The notes below the pieces were generated by a model. It was not told where the DNA came from, made no database searches, and saw only the letters and a program-made list of their open reading frames with translations. Shown in pieces: positions 43,057-54,949 of a DNA stretch of 64,000 nucleotides (the stretch's first letter is position 1; every line of letters starts with the position of its first letter). Where the stretch lies: assembly GCF_050003625.1 (NCBI RefSeq), contig NC_134400.1, positions 59,214,066-59,278,065 of the forward strand, given 5' to 3'. A program made the translations under genes and the position numbers. The stretch comes from Haematobia irritans (lineage: Eukaryota; Arthropoda; Insecta; Diptera; Muscidae).

Positions 43057-43625
43057 ACACAGATAAAAGTGTCTCGTAAATTTAAGAAGATTTTTACAAT
43101 AATTTTCCAGAATTTTAGTTCATTTTTCGTATCTTCAACGAAAATTAACTACTCGAAAGGAAATTTTACAAATTCTAAGTAGCAATCGTTTAGTTCATGG
43201 CCTACAAAATACGATGGAAATTTCCTTAAAAAATTTCTTAACTGGTAGTTAAAAATTCGTTTGTCATGCTATAAAACTACTTGTGAAATGTAAAGTACTT
43301 TCTAAATAATAAGTGCAATTTACTATAAGTTTTTTTTGTATGGGAAAATATTTTTTTACGAAAAATGAACTTGAAAGTGGATAGCAATTTCTTACTGACA
43401 ATTCCTATAGTTAATAATTGTTTGTAGAAAATTACCCAATGAAATATTTTTAGTTCGCATGTAATTAAATTTATAGACATTTTCGTCAAAAATGGTAGAT
43501 AAAATTTCATGAAGTTTTTGCAAATTTTAAGTTAAACGTTTCATCGTTCATAAACTGGTGTGCCTTTACGAATATTATTCTTAGAGTAAATTGTGAGCAG
43601 ATGCGATGAGAGATCTTTATCGGCA

Positions 43626-44440
43626 TACACCGAAAGAATTCTCTTCGTTAATTTTAAGAAGAATTCTTCATTAACTATTCTTCGTGAATTCTTCATTAAA
43701 ATAACGAAATTTTCATTAATTTTCGTAAATTTTACGAAGAATATTTTACGAATATACGAAACTTCTACGAAATATTCTACATTAACATTCTGCGTTGAAA
43801 TGTCTTCATAAAAAGTACGAAACATTTTCTTAGAAATAACGAAGAAGTTTCATTGAAGTTGTAAAAATTCCGTTCGCGGCATTAAATTGTCTTTTATAAT
43901 GTGCTTGAGTGTATTCCTTTATTCTATTTTTTATGCAAGTCTATTCTACTTCTCATTTGGGTGATAGCGCGCTATGAATAAAAGTGAAGCAATAAAACTA
44001 AAAATTATTCAAAAACTTAAGATGTAAAGTAGTGATGTCATTTTTCACACTTGTAACTATAACCAAATGCACTTTCGACTATAATTTTTTTTCTAAAAGT
44101 TCAAACATTTTTGAAAAAAAAGTACGAAAGTTCTTCATAAAAAGTACGAAAATTTTTCATAAAAACTACGAAAATTTTTCATAAAAAGTACGAAACATTT
44201 TCATAAAAAGAACGAAATTGTTTCATAAAAAGTACGAAGATTTTTCATAAAAATTACGAAGATTCTTCATAAAAAGTACGAATTTTTTTACTACGAAAAT
44301 TTTGGAAGAACTTTTTTCGTAAAAAGTACGAAATATTTCGTACTTTTAATGAAAACTTTCTTTGGTTGTAAAACAATGACAAATTTCGTACTTTTAACGA
44401 AATTTTTCGTTCTTTTTACGAAGAAAATTCTTTCGGTGTA
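43626..44440. mobile_element. nested MITE, 815 bp
   Basis: The inverted ends are TACACCGAAAGAATT(C/T)TCTTCG on both sides, with TA as the outermost bases, which fits a TA target. The interior is rich in TACGAA motifs and includes a 22-bp array. It is nested in the 3.1-kb element, which is nested in LINE copy 2. Confidence 0.88.
44125..44285 (+). repeat. 22-bp tandem array
   Basis: About seven units of the type TTTTCATAAAAAGTACGAAA with small variations follow each other at a spacing of 21-23 bp. Confidence 0.88.
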
Positions 44441-44904
44441 GTGGAATGTGATTAATGTAAAGATGATGTTACTTGAGTTTTGTTGTGTATACATGAGCGT
44501 GGGGTTGTTTTTATTTTTGTTCATTTAGTGGTTTGTGTGTGCGTTTGTTATTCGTGGATGGTTTATGTGGCTGGATGAGGTGTTGTTTTCAATAAAGGCA
44601 CATGTGTTTTTGTTGTTGTAGGAATGTTTTGGCTTTGCTTGGATTTGTTTGGCATGCTTCAGTTGTATAGTTGGCGTTGGCGTGGGCTGTTGCATCTTTT
44701 AATATGCAACAGGGGAATATAAAGGCATGGAATATTTTGGAATTTTGAGACATATATTGGTGTTTGTTTATTAAACCTTTTAAATGAAAGTTATTAATAT
44801 TTTATTGGTAGTTTAGTGAAAAGTTATTAAGAATATTTAGGAAAATATGTTGAAATTGAAAGTGTATTGAAATTTTTATTATTCAATGTAAAAAAACTAA
44901 TATT

Positions 44905-45610
44905 CAATTCCAGATGAATTTGGAAAATTTTTGTTATATCTCAGCTTATAGTTTAGTCATAAATTGGTAAGTATTGTTTTTTTAATAAAATTAATTAACA
45001 AATAATAATATGTATATTATTATTTGTTAATTAATTTTTTTTGGAAACCAGTTTAATGTTTTTCTTTGTTGTAAAGCAATATTTAATGTCAGAGCAACTC
45101 CAGATGTATTCGAACAAATTTAAAAAAAATAGAGAATTGGTAAGTTTTCATTAAATTTTTTCATTAAAATTTTTGGAAACCTATTTACTAATTTTATTTA
45201 ATGTAAAAAATAAATATTTAATTTCAGAGTAGCCCAAATAAATTTGGACAACTTTTTATATTTCCCCTCAGCGTACAATTTAATAGAGAATTGGTAAGTT
45301 TTATATTAAAACTTTGGCTTTCTTTCAACTAGAATATTTATTTTATTATATCCTTCACATGGATAACAACACAGTTTTATGAGTTTATATAGAATACTTC
45401 ATTATTTCTCTAATTGTTTCAGGTACAAATTTTATGAGATACGTTTTCCAAATAAAAGTTGAATTCCTTACACCATTTGATAAAATGCCACCACAAATGG
45501 TAAGTTACAAGCTAAAATAAAAAATTATATTTTATTACATGGTGTTAATTTTTAACAATTTCCATTATTGCCTCCATTTTTTTCAGCAAGATATGTGATA
45601 AATTTACCTA
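44905..45610 (+). other. series of exon-like cassettes with splice-site consensus
   Basis: Short blocks begin after an acceptor-like CAG and end at a donor-like GTAAG. The acceptors are AATTCCAG near 44915, AATGTCAG near 45091, TTTCAG near 45225, 45421 and 45587. The donors are TTGGTAAGT near 44967, 45138 and 45292, and ATGGTAAGT near 45498. The first three blocks are related in sequence (CAAT then ATTTAAT/ATTCAATT upstream, GAATTGGTAAGT downstream), so they arose by duplication. Open reading across them is poor. They could be untranslated exons of the host element or a decayed transposase gene. Confidence 0.45.
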
Positions 45611-46152
45611 CGATGAATAAAAAACGGATAAGTCAAAATGTCCAAACAGCGAGCTCAAATGAACTACTTTCTTGTTCCACGTGGTCATAATTTTTATTCA
45701 CAAAAAACATTGTATTAAGAACTTTCATCATAAGTTTTAATAATAAAGTACTTTTGCTTAAAGAAAGTTTAATTTTAATGTATGAAAATTTTCATAATAG
45801 TAAAACGGTTTGTTGTTCCTTTAATTATTTAATTTCTCTGCACTGTGGAATGATTGATTTAAAAATAGTTTAGTCGTCGAGATTTTAAAGAGACTGATAA
45901 CCAATTTTTATTATCAGGTTTCCCTAAAAATAAGCAAGTAAACCAAAATAATACTGACTTCTTAACTTGGTAGGGGTATATAAATCTTATGGTGTTGTAC
46001 AAGTGAACTAAAATACAAAAATAGATGAACTACAATTTAAGAGAATTATAAACTAGACAAGTTGAAAAAATCTTAAGGGCTAAATCATGGTCAATATTAC
46101 TACAGTTTAGTTCATTTTGCAATGGAAAAGGGTTCACTGTTTTTTTCAGTGT

Positions 46153-48021
46153 ATTCGAAGTTCCAAATCAATAGAATATACTCCGAAACCCAATTGTCTA
46201 TCCAATTTGGAGCCATCAGTGAAGAAATCTATATATTCTTTATTCCCCGGGGTCTGTCTCTCGTCTCACTGTTGGGGATTAGAGTCTCAAACTTTTTGTC
46301 GAAAAGTGGTATCGCCAAAGTGTAATTCACTACGTTAGGCACATCCGGAATTATTTTGAGGACCGAACTGTGACCGTAACTTTTTTCCGACCACAGCGAT
46401 AGCTCGCGCAACCGCACAGCCGTTGTTGCAGCTGACTGTTTGGTCAAAATGTCTAAAGGCAATAGATGCAGCATGACATTAAGGGCATTTGTTCCACCCT
46501 TGCTGAATACACAAACACGCCATACGCTGAACTTTGTCCAAGCTTGTTGGCTGGTGAATAGATCTAACCACTGCCGTGTATAGCCAATGCACAATTTTTG
46601 TTTTAGTCCCCACTTTTTTCCTATTGCCTTTTTGCACGAGTACAAAGCTACCGTTGCTTTTATCTTTCTTTCTTTAATATTAAGCTTAAAGTTCAGCTTC
46701 TTGTCCAAAATAACGCCAAGGTATTTTGCACACTCACCAAAGGCAATTTCAATACCCCCTAAGGATATGGGCCTAACCGTGGGAGTTTTGCGATCTTTGC
46801 AGTACATGACTATTTCTGTCTTTGCAGGATTTACCCAAAAAAACCATTATCTTTCGCCCATTTCTCAGTCATCCGGAGGGCCCTCTGAGTAATATCGCTG
46901 ATTGTGGATGGGAATTTTCCCCTGACTGCTAGAGCCACATCATCTGCGTATGCCACCACTTTTATCCTTTCTTTTTTTAGGGTAACCAGAAGGTTATTTA
47001 TAGCAACATTCCAAAGAAAAGGTGATAGAACTCCTCCTTGGGGAGTGCCTCAGTTCACATACCATTGTATGTTTGCTTGTCCTAGTGTGGCTGAAATACG
47101 TCTCTTCATTAGAAGTTCGTCTAACAGCCTAAGTATACATGGATCAACATTCAGAGTTATCAGTCCATTTAATATCGAGCTTGGATGACCATTACTGAAC
47201 GCCTCTTCGATGTCTAGAAACGCCACAATTGTGTATTCTTTGACAGATAGTGAGCTTTCAATAAAGATGACTAGTTCATGCAATGCGGTCTCAGTAGACC
47301 TGCCCTTCGAGTATGCATGCTGTCGTTTCGAGAACAAACTTGAATCGATGCTAGTTCTAAGATAAATATCTATCATCCTCTCCAGAGTCTTAAGTAGGAA
47401 TGAGGATAAGCTGATTGGTCGGAAATCCTTCGCCCTCGAGTGAGAGGCTTTTCCCGCTTTAGGTATGAAAACAACTTTTGTTTCCCTCCACTTTCCTGGG
47501 ATATATGATAAGTTGATACATCCTTTATATATCACCGACAACCAGGGGATAATTTTGTCAGATACAGCTTGTAACTCCGCCGGAGTAATTCCATCAGGTC
47601 CAGGGGATTTGAATGGTCCAAAGCTATTTAGCGCCCATCTTATTCTAGTTTCCGATACAAATTCCTCGATAGGAAACGACCGCTGAGCCACTGTGGCACC
47701 GCCAGAACCTGGTTCAACCGTCTGATTTCCAGGAAAATGCGTGTCCAATGGTACCTCCAGCGTCTCCTCACTTGACGTTGTCCAATTGCCCTCCGATGTT
47801 TTAATGAAACCTGGAGCGGAGTTGGTGGATGCTTGAACCTTCCGTAGTCTGGAATCCTCGGACGTATTCTCAATACTGCTGCAGCAATCATTCCAAGAGT
47901 TACGCTGAGCCTTTCTCAGTTCTCGCTTGTATCCTCTCAGATTCTTCTTGTAAGTGTCCCAATCCTCAGGGGCTCTGGTGGACTTTGCTTTGTTAAAAAG
48001 CTTCCTGCAGGATTTCCTCAT
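46153..48021 (-). pseudogene. LINE copy 2 ORF2: reverse transcriptase region
   Basis: Frame 48021-47050 carries KSPGPDGITPAELQ and AFLDIEEAFSNGHP. After a frameshift near 47050, sequence with TPQGGVLSPFLW-like and YADD-coding sequence (near 46945) can be read. Frame 46807-46229 carries the connection region (KYLGVILDKKLNFKLNI). Compared with copy 1, the palm is interrupted by at least three frameshifts. Confidence 0.88.
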
Positions 48022-48048
48022 ATTACTTAATTCCGTAGACCATAGTGG

Positions 48049-48858
48049 TCAATTTTTTGCCCTTGGCTTCCCTCTAGGGCATGCAGCAGCTTTCAGTGAG
48101 ATGTTGAAGGCCTTAGTAATCCGCTCCACTGCGTGTTCGATATCTTGCACATTTTTCATATTTGTCTCTGTTATTTCCGGTATCATCATATTGAACGATT
48201 CCCTATACCTATTCCAGTCAGCTTTCCTAACATTTGGCGGAAATATGGTCTTGGTGGTATGAACATCAAATTTGAAACTGATGTAGCGATGATCTGAGAA
48301 GCTGTGTTCACTTAAAACCTGCCAATCCACGTCTTGCTAGGCCAAGGTGATGTCCAAAACCTTTTGCCTGTTTTTAGTGACAAAGGTTGAGGCATCTCCC
48401 TTGTTGTAAACTACCAGCTTAGTACGCAAAATAAACTCTATTAGCGACTCTCCCCTTGCATTAGTATCACTACTTCCCCATATACTATGATCTGCATTCG
48501 CATCGCATCCCATAATGAGTTTCGTCTTTGTTTTCAGTGACTCCTCCACTACGGTCTTAACGGCACATGGAGGCATCTCCCTGTCATGTCCCATGTAGAC
48601 CGCAGATACCCAATATTTGCATTTGGCTATTTCTAAATTGGCAACGACAGTGTCTGCATTGCACATTGAAGGAAGCACAAACAAGTTAAGCTCGTTTTTA
48701 GCAATTATACAGGATCGATTTACATCATTACCAGTATACTGCAATAGTTTGAACCCCGGAGTACTTAATTCACATATTTCGTTTCTATAAACATATGGTT
48801 CTTGAATATGAACTATGTCTATGCCCCTTTCATCAGGAGAACTTTTAAGGCAGCACAT
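48049..48858 (-). pseudogene. LINE copy 2 ORF2: endonuclease
   Basis: Frames 48858-48337 and 48330-48049 carry IVHIQEPYVYRNEICELS, MGCDANADHSIWGSSDT and SEHSFSDHRYISFKFD. A stop between the two frames and a frameshift near 48865 break the domain. Compared with copy 1, the motif NAHH reads NADH. Confidence 0.88.
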
Positions 48859-49048
48859 GCAGCCTTACAATGATGAAGATTTATCTGGCGGAGCCGTAGG
48901 ACCATCGAGATATTCAACAACCGTCACATCAGCCGATTCAATCGAGTCATCAAGAATGTCCTCTATCTATCAGAATGTCCGGTATCTATCCTTGTCTTCA
49001 ACTTTGGTATCCCCCTCGACTTCGCAAGAGGATCCGCTTACTTCTGAT

Positions 49049-49958
49049 TCAGACACAGGCTTGTCCATAATGAAAGCCATAACATACACGGCCCTGAGAC
49101 TTTGCTAGATGTGGCAAAGACTGAGTGTGCAATATAAACACTGCATGCCGTCTTGGTCCATCCACTTCATCCAAACGGCCAACCTTCCAATCAGCTGTTG
49201 GAAGATCTGGATTGCATCGTTTCAGCCTATTTAAAATAGATCCAGGGTCAGAAGGGTTTGGAGGTATCCACGCATGTTCTCTAGGTCTAGCCGGTATGTC
49301 TTTCTTCTCGACTAACTCTAGAGCAGCTCCTTCCCAAACTTCACCAATTAGTATCAGAGCAGCTTTAAAACATTCTATAGACCTCTGGTCCTCAAATGCG
49401 ACTTTCACCAGCCTCTTGGTGTCGACGATCTGGGCCGGGAAACTTTTCCAGCACCTGTGAGTAGACGACAGACAGAGCATTCTCAATTTCCCCCCATTTT
49501 TGCTTTGGAACCATACCGTCCAATGCTACTTTATTAATGGTAGCCATCATAAGGCTGTCTTTAGCAACTGAGGCAAACGATCTTTGATCCCTTTTGGAGG
49601 ATGGCAGCTCATCCGGCGATCGTTCCCTTTTTCCAGTCTCAAGAATTCCTTGAGCCCATTTTAAGGAATCGCTTTGTTTAGCCGACAACGAGCTTGGGTC
49701 GACTGATCCTAATTTCTTTAGGATAAACAAAGCATTTCTGCGTTCCTTGAATCTCTTTCGTGAGGGATTACCTCCTTTTGATGTCGTTACCTTAGAAAAC
49801 GTTCGACTTGTCAGAGTGTCGCCACCTGTCGACCCGTCTACAGGTCGACTAATTGGGCCTAACTCTTGGTCATTGCCCATATTTATAACTCCAGTCGATA
49901 CCCGTCCACTGGGCCCTGAAGTTAGCAACCCAGTGGTTGACTTTGAATTTCGCTGCAT
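49049..49958 (-). pseudogene. LINE copy 2 ORF1, frameshifted
   Basis: Frame 49958-49392 matches the N-terminal half of copy 1 ORF1, starting MQRNSKSTTGLLTSGPSGR. Frame 49486-49049 matches the DUF4780-like half. The shift lies near 49410, where part of the sequence (WYQGRFKL in copy 1) is missing. The C-terminal acidic part (48860-49050) is also rearranged. Confidence 0.9.
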
Positions 49959-50071
49959 GGTGGCTTAATACCCCACCACACTTGAAATTATTAGTAGGTA
50001 GCTATTATCCGGTATTAAAAAACACGTCCGTTCCGTTACACGGTTGAATAGAAAGAATCGAGTCCGTTGAT

Positions 50072-50614
50072 GCTAATATTAATATAAGTTTATTGAAAAA
50101 TAGTTGCTTTAGTTTATTTTGAATCTTTTTTACGAAATTTGCCCTTCCCTGCAACTTCCTTAAATCCCAGTAAGTCTCAACAACTTTATGAACTAATCGT
50201 GGGTATAAAGTTAAATGACCGTACAAATAAATTCAATACTAACTAAAACATCACATCTTTTTCATACAATGTGACACCAATAACTTTTTAATCTTTACTT
50301 TTAGTTCATTTGTGCCTTTATGACAAGGAAGAATTTATCAATGGTTGTTAAAAATCCCAAACTGTGAAATAAAATTTAGTTTTCGCACGAGAGTGCAAAG
50401 TGCAAAAAAGTTCGGCAAAAAAAATAGCAGTTTCCGATTTTTGTCACGAAAATGACGATGTTAGCTCCGTTCAAAAATTGTTACTGTAAGTCATTTGTTT
50501 ACCCCGAAAAGCCAACAAAAGAGATACGGTGAGAGACTACATTTGACAATACTCAGATAGAGAAATTTAAAGTTATTATTTTCTTTGATTTCTTCGACCT
50601 TTTTATGGTACAAA
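50072..50614. other. non-coding, no gene recognised
   Basis: Flank of LINE copy 2. AT-rich, no gene or clear repeat seen. Confidence 0.4.
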
Positions 50615-50748
50615 AATTAATTAATGATTTTCAAGCTCGAGATCTTTTTGAATATTTTATTTATTTTTCCCAATAATTCGCGATTGCCATATAAGATTTT
50701 AAGAAATTACATTTCATAAATATCACAGTATTAAAAAATTATAAAACA
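50615..50748 (+). repeat. family C dispersed repeat, copy 1
   Basis: The sequence (AATGATTTTCAAGCTCGAG, then TTCGCGATTGCC, AAATTACATTTCATAAATATC) matches 58806-58988 on the opposite strand. Confidence 0.75.
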
Positions 50749-50760
50749 CAATGCGATCTA

Positions 50761-51142
50761 TGGAATATTACATCAAACTGGTATAGGGAACTTAACACTA
50801 ACAAGTACATTTTACAAAGCTTCACGCGAAGGATACATGAAATGACCAAATCAAATTACTGCGACTGCGTTTAGGTTATTGTAAATTAACACACAATCAT
50901 TTATTCGACAAAAACATAAAAAAGAATGTCAGTTTTGTAAGTCACTTCTATTAATATTTATGAAAGATCTACTCGAATGTCCACATATTAAAACACTTTG
51001 CAATCAACATATACCCAACAAAAATTTATTGGATATTTTGAATAATTTGCACTTAGATTGTAATATGACTGAAATCATAAACTTCCTTAAAAATGTAGCC
51101 TGTAAAATTCAATCCAACTTTAAAAACGCAATACTTATCTGA
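50761..51142 (+). pseudogene. I-like LINE ORF2, C-terminal fragment
   Basis: Two frames can be read. WNITSNWYRELNTNKYILQ at 50761 is followed, after a shift, by sequence that would give LRLRLGYCKLTHNHLFDK. Then comes ECQFCKSL and KDLLECPHIKTLCNQHIP up to the stop at 51140. The Cys-rich C-terminus after an RLRLG..THNHL block is typical of RNase H-bearing LINEs of the I/Jockey group. Only the 3' end of the element remains, as expected for a 5'-truncated copy. Confidence 0.6.
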
Positions 51143-51331
51143 TTCACATTTTTTTTTTGTAATTCCGAACAAGCTTATGTTAAAACCCTAGCAGTCAAAG
51201 CTTACAATTATATTTGTTTATTTATTTATCTACAATTAACTTAAGATTAAAATTTTAAGCTAATTGAAAGCAAGGACTAAAGCTTCGTAGGCTTTAAGCT
51301 CATTTTAATTCATAGCTTTTGTTGGATTATA

Positions 51332-52476
51332 CACGCAGAGAAGAAACATGATTGTCACAATCATATTCGAAGAGCAAACTAATATGATAGCAGCTATTTT
51401 TGCGGCGACCATGTAACATTTTAACCTGCAACCATGTTGGCTCAGTGAACATGGTTCTAAGAAAAATACTATTGTCCTCATCTAAAATGTTATTATATTG
51501 ATAAAAAGATTTTTGTTTCCATTAAAAGACAATGGTCACGATCTAAAATGTTATGTTATTCGTCAAAAATGTTTTTCTTCTAGTTAAAAGAACATGGTCA
51601 CAACCTAAAATGTTTTGATTTTTATGAAAAAACTTTTTTCGTCGTCGAAAAAAGGACGCCACTTGAGAAAAGAAAACACAAAATCAACTTTGTTCATTTG
51701 TTTTTATATATTTATAAACTAATTCATTGTTTATTTGTATTTATAATGTCGTGCACACAAACATCACATATTTTTACACACTCTAGTTTGGTTCAATTTC
51801 AACAATAAGTAATCATTCCATATTTACTTCGTGCCCATCAAATGTACAAACGCAGACATGATGTAACTGCAAATAAAAATAAATTATACCATATATCAAA
51901 ATGCAGAACAAAAACCAGGTACATTTTTTTCAATTACACTTTCCTTTTTTGTATTCACATAAAACCTCGTGCCATTTCTGAATAAATAAATTAACACAGA
52001 ACACAATAATTCCGTATTTTCCGTCCATTCCAAGAAACAATCAACACACGACTGACGCGCAAAATGAAAATCGTGTGTACCTGCTCAATGTTTTTATAAA
52101 ATTCTTGTCGCTGCAAAAAAATTAAATGGTCACGAAAACAATGTACATGGTCTTTATGGCCATGTAATGGTTGTAGACATGTCTATACGTAAACTATAAA
52201 AATACTTTTTTTCTGCAAAAAATTAAAAAAAAAATTGAATGGTCAGGTACATGATTTTCCTGACCATATAATGGTCTTAAGTTCTATCATTTAAATAATA
52301 GAACATGTTTGCGGCATTTGAGAACCATTTAAATGCTTATTGCCAACATATATTTTTCTCCGCTCGAAAATTATTTTTACAAAGACAAAATACATGGTTT
52401 TCGGGACAATTACATACTCTAAATAAGCATTAAATGGATGCGGCAACCATGTCCAAACATGTTTTTTCTGTGCGTG
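51332..52476. mobile_element. TA-flanked DNA element, 1145 bp
   Basis: TA lies at 51330-51331 and 52477-52478. The ends are CACGCAGAGAAGAAACATG and CACGCACAGAAAAAACATG (reverse complement of the right end). The interior repeats ATGGTCAC..CTAAAATGTT about every 66-70 bp between 51440 and 51660. No long ORF. Confidence 0.88.
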
Positions 52477-52639
52477 TATGTTGGTTGGTAATATTTTTAT
52501 TATATTATATAATTTATTTTTTATAAAGTACTTTATATATGCAAACTGGACTAAAGCATTATTACTCTATATGTAAACTAAATGTTTTGGTATAAATTAG
52601 CAATTTTTAAAAATCTTATAATGTCATGTATATTATTTT

Positions 52640-53085
52640 CTGTGGAAGTATTGGGTCAGATTCATCGAAAACTTGACGTCTGGCTGTTCGAGTTTCATAG
52701 CATTCAGACAGTATGTGTTGAATATTCTTATTAATTTCATCGGGACAATTGCAAGTTGGTAAATTTTGTATTTTTAATATTTGTTGATGAGTGACTTTGG
52801 TGTGACCCAGTCATAGTCTGGTTATTTTGATCACATCTAATCTTTTGAATTTTCCTATTCCAGGACTTAAGTAGTCTTTAATAGATTTTCGATCGGGATT
52901 GACTGTTTTGTACCAATTATTAGCTTTCTCATATGTATGATTGCTTTGTTTAAAGTGTTTACTAATATACTTTGATATATCTCTGCAGTTGAAATTTTCT
53001 GCAGTTTTATCTGCAAATTCATTACCTTGTATATTGGTATGTCCAGGGGTCCAGATTAGGACTATATCAAGGTATTTGTGGATTA
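52640..53085 (-). pseudogene. I-like LINE ORF2, RNase H and C-terminal fragment
   Basis: The minus strand reads LDIVLIWTPGHTNIQGNEFA, then DKTAENFNCRDISKYI, a stop after KITRL, then LGHTKVTHQ, CNCPDEINKNIQHILSEC and RTARRQVFDES. The first block is the conserved end of a LINE RNase H (W(T/V)PGH...GNE.AD), and the last is a C-terminal Cys-His region. The single in-frame TGA sits where related proteins have RLRLGH, consistent with a CGA to TGA change. The 5' part is missing. Confidence 0.78.
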
Positions 53086-53108
53086 AAGTGTTCCAGAGAA
53101 AAACAAGT

Positions 53109-53169
53109 AAATAAAGTCTAAAGTCGGGCGGAGCCGACTATATTATACCCTTCACCACTCTGTAGACAA
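53109..53169 (-). repeat. family B repeat, right terminal piece
   Basis: Reverse complement of the family B end (AAGTCTAAAGTCGGGCGG, then TATTATACCCTTCACCAC). It is interrupted by the SINE that follows. Confidence 0.8.
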
Positions 53170-53514
53170 GGTTAGGTTAGGTTAGCTGGCAGCCCGATGT
53201 ATCAGGCTCCCTTAGACTATTCAGTCTATTGTGATACCACATTGGTGAACTTCTCTCTTATCACTGAGTGCTGCCCGATTCCATGTTAAGCTCAATGACA
53301 AGGGACCTCCTTTTTATAGCCGAGTCCGAACGGCGTTCCACACTGCAGTGAAACCACTTAGAGAAGCTTTGAAACCCTCCGAAATGTCACCAGCATTACT
53401 GAGGTGGGATAATCCACTGCTGAAAAATATTTGGTGTTCGGTCGAAGCAGGAATCGAACCCACGACCTTGTGTATGCAAGGCGGGCATGCTAACCATTGC
53501 ACCACGGTGGCTCC
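53170..53514 (-). mobile_element. tRNA-derived SINE, copy 2
   Basis: The same SINE as at 36562-36911, on the minus strand, with B box (GGAATCGAACC on plus, near 53450), A box and the (CTAAC)n tail at the 53170 end. No clear target duplication is visible, so its insertion may be old or have involved a deletion. Confidence 0.92.
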
Positions 53515-54110
53515 CGTCGTGCAATGTTACCATCTCAACTACTTCAAATTTGCTGGGAGCTATATAAATTCTCTGTGGAAACTATCCAGTCAATTGGACG
53601 AAAATCCCATTGAAATGGGTTTATAATATGAAACAGTCTACCATATTTCCCCAACTATGGTGTACCTATATAGGGGAGCTACATATAATAATTTTGACTA
53701 AATTTGACATGCACAGTTTGAATAATAATTCTGCAATGTCTGCAAAATTTCACGTAAATGGGAGAATAACTTTGGCTCCCGTGGTCATATGAGTGTAAAT
53801 CGGGCGAAAGATATATATGGGAGCTATATCTAAATCTGAACCGATTTCAATCAAATTTGGTACACTTACCGATACTATCAAACGTACTCTTTGTGCAAAA
53901 TTTGAAGCAAGTTAGGGCAAAACTCTGGCTTTTGAGGCCATATAAGTCCAAATCGGACGAAAAATATATATGGGAGCTATATCTAAATTTGAGCCGATTT
54001 TAACCAATATGGGAGCTATATCTAAATCTGAACCGATTTGGCTGATATGTTGCAAGTTTTTTGAGACTCACAGAATATTCGGATGTACGGAATTTGAAGA
54101 AAATGGAAAA
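53515..54110 (-). repeat. family B-related repeat fragment
   Basis: It contains the modules GGGAGCTATATCTAAATC, CTGAACCGATTT and AAACTATCCAGTCAATTG, which also occur at 26290-26890. It is the continuation of the family B copy beyond the SINE. Confidence 0.75.
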
Positions 54111-54726
54111 CTTGGCTAGCGCCAGTTCAAATGTCACAAAAACAGCACTGTGCAAAGAGCAACCACAACCTAAACTAATTAATTTAAATGTCCATGTTTT
54201 CCATCCATATGAATAAAATATGTGGCATAAGTTGCTATATTCATTGAATTGTTGTCCAATTTCATCGATTTTGGCTAACTTTTGTTGGGCGCATTTGCCT
54301 TATAAGCATATGAAATTGCAAAGTTAAACAAAATATAAGAAAAATATTATCAAATTCTATCGTACATATTGAGTTTTAACTTACGGTTTTCAAGAGTATT
54401 TCCTAGAGCCAATAAGGATTTCAGCTTAGTTAGCATTAAACAGTAAGAATATCCAAAAAAAAAAAAAATACCATTACAAGGCCTGTCTACCTGCAAATGA
54501 AAATAATTATTTTTAATAAATTGAAATTTTGATTTTATTAAAAACGGACAAAATACGGTTTATAGAAAAACTTACAACATTGAAAAATCCATCCAGTATG
54601 TACATTATTGGAATCATGTCCATGGACTAATGGGACGTTATTGAAATTATTCTCAGAATATATTTGAAATAAAAAATATTATAAAATAAGACATAATTTC
54701 CACTTGTCAGTATAGCATTTAGTATT
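54111..54726. other. non-coding, no gene recognised
   Basis: AT-rich flank with no visible gene. Confidence 0.4.
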
Positions 54727-54947
54727 TAAGGTGGATATTAAGTTCGAGTTTAGCGGCTAAAATCGCCATTTTCATGAAAACTTTTCCTTAATAATCCATT
54801 ATAAAATAATAACCTTTATAAAAAACTTGGTTTGGGCTATTCTCCATCAAGTTATATTTAAATTTGTATCGAAGACGTATAATTTTATACTTTTCTTAGT
54901 GATTTATTTTTAATTTAAGCGGCTAAACTCAAACTTAGTACTCACCT
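54727..54947. mobile_element. short MITE with AGGTG ends
   Basis: The left end AAGGTGGATATTAAGTTCGA and the right end AACTTAGTACTCACCTG are approximate inverted repeats, as are the subterminal GAGTTTAGCGGCTAAAAT and TTTAAGCGGCTAAACTC. A fragment of a related copy lies near 5905. Confidence 0.75.
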
Positions 54948-54949
54948 GT

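Larger units (their letters stand above)
43058..46150. mobile_element. 3.1-kb TA-flanked DNA element inside LINE copy 2
   Basis: TA lies at 43056-43057 and 46151-46152, and removing the insert with one TA gives the exact sequence of LINE copy 1 (TTCGCTATTCGAAG). The ends are CACAGATAAAAGTG and CACTGAAAAAAACAGTG (reverse complement of the right end). It contains a nested MITE and exon-like cassettes but no long ORF. Its left end resembles 57487-57718. Confidence 0.88.
42157..50060 (-). mobile_element. full-length LOA-like LINE, copy 2, interrupted
   Basis: The same LINE as at 9264-14292, on the minus strand. Its ends are fixed by an 11-bp duplication, AGTCCGTTGAT, at 42146-42156 and 50061-50071. 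Its 5' end is at 50060 and its (CTAAC)n end at 42157. A 3093-bp element (43058-46150) splits ORF2, and several frameshifts break both ORFs. Without the insert it is about 4.8 kb, close to the 5.0 kb of copy 1. Confidence 0.93.

Noticed and set aside
53170..53514. Target duplication for SINE copy 2
   Set aside because: I compared CTGTAGACAA and CGTCGTGCAA at the two borders. The match is too weak to call.
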